Shown here in pieces: positions 1 through 6,000 of a stretch of DNA of 8,400 nucleotides. A program made the translations under genes and the position numbers. How positions within the stretch are numbered: position 1 is the stretch's first letter; each line of letters opens with the position of its first letter. The stretch is from an uncultured Prevotellaceae bacterium. Lineage in GTDB: Bacteria; Bacteroidota; Bacteroidia; Bacteroidales; Bacteroidaceae. The stretch covers positions 1 through 8,400 of the forward strand of contig CALFJG010000071.1 of the NCBI GenBank assembly GCA_937877625.1, given 5' to 3'. Below the pieces are notes generated by a model that made no database searches, was not told the origin of the DNA, and saw only the letters and a program-made list of their open reading frames with translations.

Positions 1-3000
1 CCTGTGGTATTGGAACGACTGTAGTTAACCGTTGTTGCCGTGTACGTGCTGGGGACATAGTAGTCGGCTTTGTCGGTGAGAACCATATTGTATGCCGTGC
101 CGTTGTAGATGACGTTGGTCAGGTTCTTCAGCGCGTCGGGTGCCTCGGCGTTGGACACGCTGATGGTGGCTACAGCGTTGTCGGGGTTCGAGGCATCGTA
201 GGGTGGCACGAAGTCGCCGGTGGCGTAGGTGGCGAGGTCTCCGCTCTTGCTGCTGGCACTTATGCCCGCCGTGAGGTAGGTCTGTATGCTGTCGGCATCG
301 TTGCATCCGTTATAGACGGTTATGGTGTACGTAGTTGCCGAGGGCGAAGGGAGTATGAGGTCGGTGTCGTCGCCGAGGCTTGCCACGAGGGTGTAGGTGC
401 CGTTGGTGAGGTTGTTTACGATGGTGTTGTCGATGGTGACTTCTTCAAGATACCATTGGCTGCCCTCGACACCGTCGGCATTGCTCCATCCGACGACTTT
501 TTTCGTATCTGCAGCGTGCAGGCAGTCCCTCTTGTCACTGGACTGGCCGCTCGTTGTGGAGAACCACATGAACGTGCTTTCGTCTTCTGTGACGGTGCCG
601 CTGTAGAACGATGCCCCGCTCGCATCCGTGGTAACCTGTGTGCTTTGGGTCGGCGTAGTAGCATATTTGCCGCTGAGCATATTGCGCAGTTTGTAACTCC
701 CGTTGCTACCGGTGATACACCATATCTGCGTGAAGTCCTTAGCATCGTCGCTCGCTTGAGCCGCTGTCAGTACCCCGCTGCCAGAGACTTCGGTCATTAC
801 GAGGGTGGGGTAGAGGCGGTTTCTCAGCACATAATAGTTACCGCTGGTGAGGCTCGTGGCGTTGGTGTGGCTCAGTGTGGCTTGTGAGAGTATGACAGGG
901 CTTGAGTTATAGACACCTATCAGCTCGCCGGCGTCGTCATAGAGTTTATAGCCTACCGCGCCCTCGCCAGTCATGGTGATGCCGATACCCGTTTCGTAGA
1001 GGCTATAGTCGAGGCTGGATGCTTCGTTGGTGCCATAGTCGGTGTACATACCCGTGTTGCCGGCGTTGGCTGCGGCTTGGCTGTCGCAATACTGTGCGTT
1101 GGTGCCGAGTAGTGCCGAGTTGTGTTTCACACATTCGTTTTCCTCGGTGATTTCGTGGAGCTCGCCCGTGTCGTTGATGAAGAGGATGCCGGGTGCTTTC
1201 TTGGCGTAACTCTGCATCTTGTTCTTGCACCACGTGAGGCCGGCTTCGTCGATGGCGTTATCACGCTCGGGCAGTCGTACACGGGTGGTGCTGTAGTCTC
1301 CGATGAGGAAGTTGCAGTCGCCGGGCTCTGTGGACCACGTGGTTTTCACTTCATCGGCATAGCGGAAGAAGCCCCACATCTTGAAGAACTCGTAGAGGTC
1401 GGTCTGCGAGGCCTCGCAGGCGGCGAGTGCCACGCGCATATAGTTGCTGGCCCAACTGCCGGGGGTACTCGTCGTGCCGGCGAGGTCGGTGAGCAGGCGC
1501 TCTTCCGTCTGGCGTGCGATGGCCGTTTCTGAATTCTGCTTCTTGATGCCGCCCATGTCGCCGATGCACTTCACCCAGCGTGGGAAGAAGCTTTCGTCGC
1601 CATTGAGGTAGAAATAGAGCCAGAGTTGATACATCATCTTGTTGGTAATCCAGGTGCAGTTGGGCAGCCAGGATGGGTTTGTCACATTTTCCTTGCCCAT
1701 GCTGCGTGCGTAGTCAATCCAGTGGATTTCTTCGTTGAAGAAGTCGAAAGCCATGCTTTGCGCCTGTCCGCGGCTGGTGCGTGCACCCCAGAGGTGGTTT
1801 ACTATCTGAGCCAGGCTGTTGTTTGTCACCTCGGTGAGGCCGTCGAGGTTGATGGGTCCTTGGTGTCCGTGGCCTTGCTCGTGTTCTATTACCCAAAGCT
1901 GTCCACCGTCAGCACCAAGGTTCTGGTAGTTGCTGTAGTTGAGCGAGCCGGAGGCGTAGATGCCGGGATAGTGAGCCGCTCCGTAACTGCCGTATGTAGT
2001 CCAGAACGGGTTGCCGCTGGTTACATCCTGGTTGGTAATCATCATCTTGTACTTGCCGGTGTAATAGTCGCCGACCATGAGATAGTCCTCGGTGCGCTGT
2101 ATCCAGTCCCATATGCTCAACACCTCCGTGAGGTTCTTAGCGGCTTTCACGCGGCTGAGGTAACAGTTGAGCATCGTGATGTCGCCTTTGATGTGAACGT
2201 AGTCGCCGGTCATCATATTGCCCACCATCCATTTCCAGTCGTTGTTGGTGTGTCCGTGTCCGCGTACGTCGAATGTGCCGTTACACGTGCCGCCCTCGAC
2301 GTGGACAAGTATCTTGGGATAAGAGTCGACTATCTGCGTGGTGTCGGTAACGTTGTAGGTGATGAAGATTTCGCAGTCGTTGATAGCGTGCACGCAGTTG
2401 TAACCCCTTCGCAGTGTGGTCTGCATTCCTGACAGGTTTACTCCCGAGACGAGTTCTACATAGAGATGTCCGGCAGCATCCTTGGGCGCATCCTGCACGA
2501 AGATGTATGCGTTCTCTCCGGTGTTGAGCTTGATGCCCGTGGACTGCGTGATGCGTGAGAAAGGTCCGAAGCCCAACCTGTTGCCCCAAATCGTGGCCTC
2601 GGAATAGGGCTCGTAATCGTGGATGCGGAAGTCTTTTTCGTATGTGTTCCAGATGGTGTTGCTATTCCACGTGTCGTTCTTCACGCGTACTGCCATCTCC
2701 TGCAATGCGTCGGGGAGATCACTCATTGCCGTGCGCAGGTCGGCATCGGACATAGCAGCGTATGTGCTCTTGAGTTGTGTGCAGGCGTAGTCGTCGAAGA
2801 ACGTGGAGAGCGCTTCGGTGTAGTCGGTACTCAGCATCTCCGTCAACTCGTTGCGTGCTGTGATGTCATCGTCGGTGATGTTGACAGGCTCAAGAAGCCA
2901 TTGTGAAGCGTCGGAGCTTCCAGACCATCCTACGGCGTAGTAAGCCGATGAGGAGGCATCGTGAATGGCATTGTGTCCGGATGAACTGTCCGTTGTAGAG

Positions 3001-6000
3001 AACCAGCGATATATCTTGTTGGAGTGGAAATAGACGCCGCTATAGAAGCTGCCCGATGTGCTTTCTTCACCGGTTGACCACCGTGTGCTACTTCCCGGTG
3101 CCGTCTGGATATAGTTGCCGGTAAGGAAGTTCTGGAGTTTATAGCTACCGTTGCTTCCGGTTATTTTCCATATCTGCGCGTAGGAGTCGTTATTTACGTT
3201 CACGCAGGGAAGTTGCCCGTCGGATTCGGCGAGAGCCTGTGCGGGATATGCACGGTTCACCAGCCGGTAGTAGCTGCCCGAAGTGATGGTGCTGTTCGAA
3301 CGCAGGGTGGCTGCCGCCGTCAGCTCGTCTGCTGTGGGGGCATCTACGGGTGAGAGTAACCATTTGGAGGCATTGGCATCACAGCCCCAGCGTACTATCT
3401 TGTATGTGCTATTGCTGTGCAGAGCAAAATAATCACCGCTAAAGGAAGAACTGTTCCCCGTTGTAGTACTTGGGTCGTAGAACGAATAGAGCGTGGCATC
3501 GTCGGTGGTAAACGTCTTTACCTTGAACGAGTAGGAAGAACTTGCGGTAGGCCACCGTACCTCATTCTCTGTCGGTACGGCTTGTGCATACAGCTCGGTG
3601 AATGCGTTCTGAATGGTGTAGGTGGCATCCGAGCCAGAACCCGTCTTTTCGATACGGAATATCTGGTCAAGGCTTTCTTCCGTATCGGAAGCCGAAAGGC
3701 CGTTTTCGCCGTAGAGGTCTTTCATCGACTTGGTCGGGTACTGATAGTTCACGAGGCGGTAGTATCCGGTGGCCACTTCCGATGTGGAAATAAACAGGTC
3801 TTCTTCGGGAATGAGCATCCACTTGGAAGCGTTGGCATTGGCAGCCCAGCCCACTACGTTATAACTTTGGCTGGCACTGCAGTGGAGCGCATTGTTGCTT
3901 GAGGTGCTGTTGGATGCCCCGAACCAGAAGAGTACCCTGCCTGCCGGAATGGTGATGCCACTCTGAACAGAGTCCTTTGTGAGAGTGACGGTACCGCCGT
4001 AGAGACTTCCCGCGCTGCTTTCGCTGCCCGTCTTCCATTGTGCGCTCTGGCCGGGCGCACCTTGCAGGTACTGGCCTGAGGCTTTGTTAATCAGGTGGTA
4101 ACTTCCGTTCGAGCCCACGATCTTCCACAGCTGGCTGTCGCCGTCGGTGTGGGTCGCGCCGACAACAGAACCGGCGTTGTCCTGCAAAGAGCGGGTGGGG
4201 TAGGCAAAGTTTACAAGCCTATAGTACCTGCCAGAGAGCAGCATATTGGTATAGCCGGTGAGGTCATCCGTGGAGACCGCTGTCTCTTCCTGATAGGTAT
4301 AAGGCTCCAGATACCACTGTACACGCGGGCTGAGCGTTGATGAGGAGGCCTTGGCATAGGTGTCGCAGTCGGCAAGGAACGTCCTGCCGCTATAGTCGCC
4401 GCTGGCATTGATGGCAGATTGTGCCGAGATGTAGTAGTACTGTACGCCGCTTACTTCCTCGGCTTCATAGAAATACAGCACGTTGGCACTTTCGGTGTTT
4501 GCACTGGCGTTGTCCCCGTTCGGCAGGGCACCCGTCAGGTAGTAGGAGGTGCTTCCGTTTTGAACGGTGAAGCCACTGCCGCTTGCTGCCAGCGTCCAGG
4601 TCTGATCCTGATAAAGCCCCTTGGTGGTCATCGTGGGATAGTGGTTGCTGCTGTTGTCGTAGATAGCCTTGCCGGTGGTGCGGTTCACGAGGCGGTAGGT
4701 TGTGGCTTCCGACACGGCGGTGCCCGTCTTGTCGGTCAGTGAGGTGACGGCTGTGTAGCTCTCAACGGGTACGAAGCAGAAGCGGCTTCCCACATCGCTA
4801 CCAGTAGTCCAATAAGCAAGTATATTGCCACGCCGGTTCATCTTAGCACTTTCGCCGCTGCGCGACAAGTAGAAGCCGGCCTCGGATTCGGTGAAGTCCC
4901 AGGCGGTATTGTTCCCCGAAGGTATGGCATCTTCATTGAGCATAGAGACATAGATGCTTCCGCCGGCGTTGGTGTCGCTCGTCGGGTCGGCGCTCGACAT
5001 TATCATTCCGCTTCCGGCGGCCTTGTTGATGAACTTGTAGGCGGCTGTGAAGGGGTTGTAGAGTACGGCCCACTTGTAGTTGTCGTTATTGCTGGCCGTT
5101 TGTATATTAGTATATATGTAGCTGTCGCTGCTGTTGTAGTAAAGGTAATAGTGATTGTCATCGCGCATTGACCAGTAGTACCATGTGGCATTTTCAAAAC
5201 CGTAGGAGGTGGTGATGCCGTAGGTGCTGGCAAGTGGCTGCGCCGTTATGGAGCACTCTATATTGACCGTCTCCTCGCCGCTGATGGTGCCGAGGGGTAT
5301 GGTGGTGTATGTAACGCCCGAGGGAGCGTCGAGCAGGTCGGGGTAGGCCTGGCCGGTATAGCCTTCCTTTGTTTCCTGATACCACACTATTGAGCCGGTC
5401 TTATAGACGTATGTGATGTCCACGCTCGTGATTCCGGTGTACGTCACGGTGATGGTGGTGCCGCTGACGCTGACGCTGGAGGTGTAGCCGTCGATCTCTG
5501 CTGGGATGATGCCATTTCCGTTGTTGAGCAGCGTGGTGATTGCTGCGGCGGGGTAGTATGTGGTGAAGCCGCTGGTGAATGTCACGCCCGCGAAGGTGAC
5601 GCTGCCGGTAGTGCCGCTGGGCAGCCCCGTGTAGTTGATGGTGTAGTTTTGCTCCGTGCCGCCTTCGTATTTATATATGGCGTTGTAGGCAATCCACTGG
5701 TTCTCGGCATCGAGTGTACCCACCTCGGCCAGCGAGACGCAGTTGCCTTCGTCATTCTTGCTTGTATAGAACGTAATTACGGGGTTTGTGTAGTTGTTGC
5801 TGAGACCGATGTCGTCACCGTTCACCTGTATCACCCAGGGGTAGCCAGCTTTTGTTGGCGTGGCATCGGAGAGGGCATAGGTGATGTGGCATGCGCTGGT
5901 GAGTTCCTCGGTGAGTACGGCGCGTCGGCTGTTGTCGCTGCCGTATTCCTTGATAAAGCGTTGCGCGCCTACGCTGTAAACGTACCAGTTGCTGCTACCC

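Noticed and set aside
416..887. Overlapping plus- and minus-strand short frames over repeat R5
   Set aside because: The giant minus-strand frame through here encodes recognisable ricin-type motifs; the alternatives are Arg/Ala/Val-rich shadow translations without domain features.
1626..2432. Long plus-strand open frame of 268 codons opposite the peptidase domain
   Set aside because: It lies antisense to the clearly coding M60 core, has no recognisable domain, and is a by-product of the minus-strand gene's codon use. Similar shorter frames occur on both strands along the whole gene.
2880..4709. CRISPR array or mobile-element direct repeats
   Set aside because: The repeats are about 460-490 bases long, diverged, in frame, and encode a conserved protein module. 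There are no spacers, terminal inverted repeats or transposase genes.
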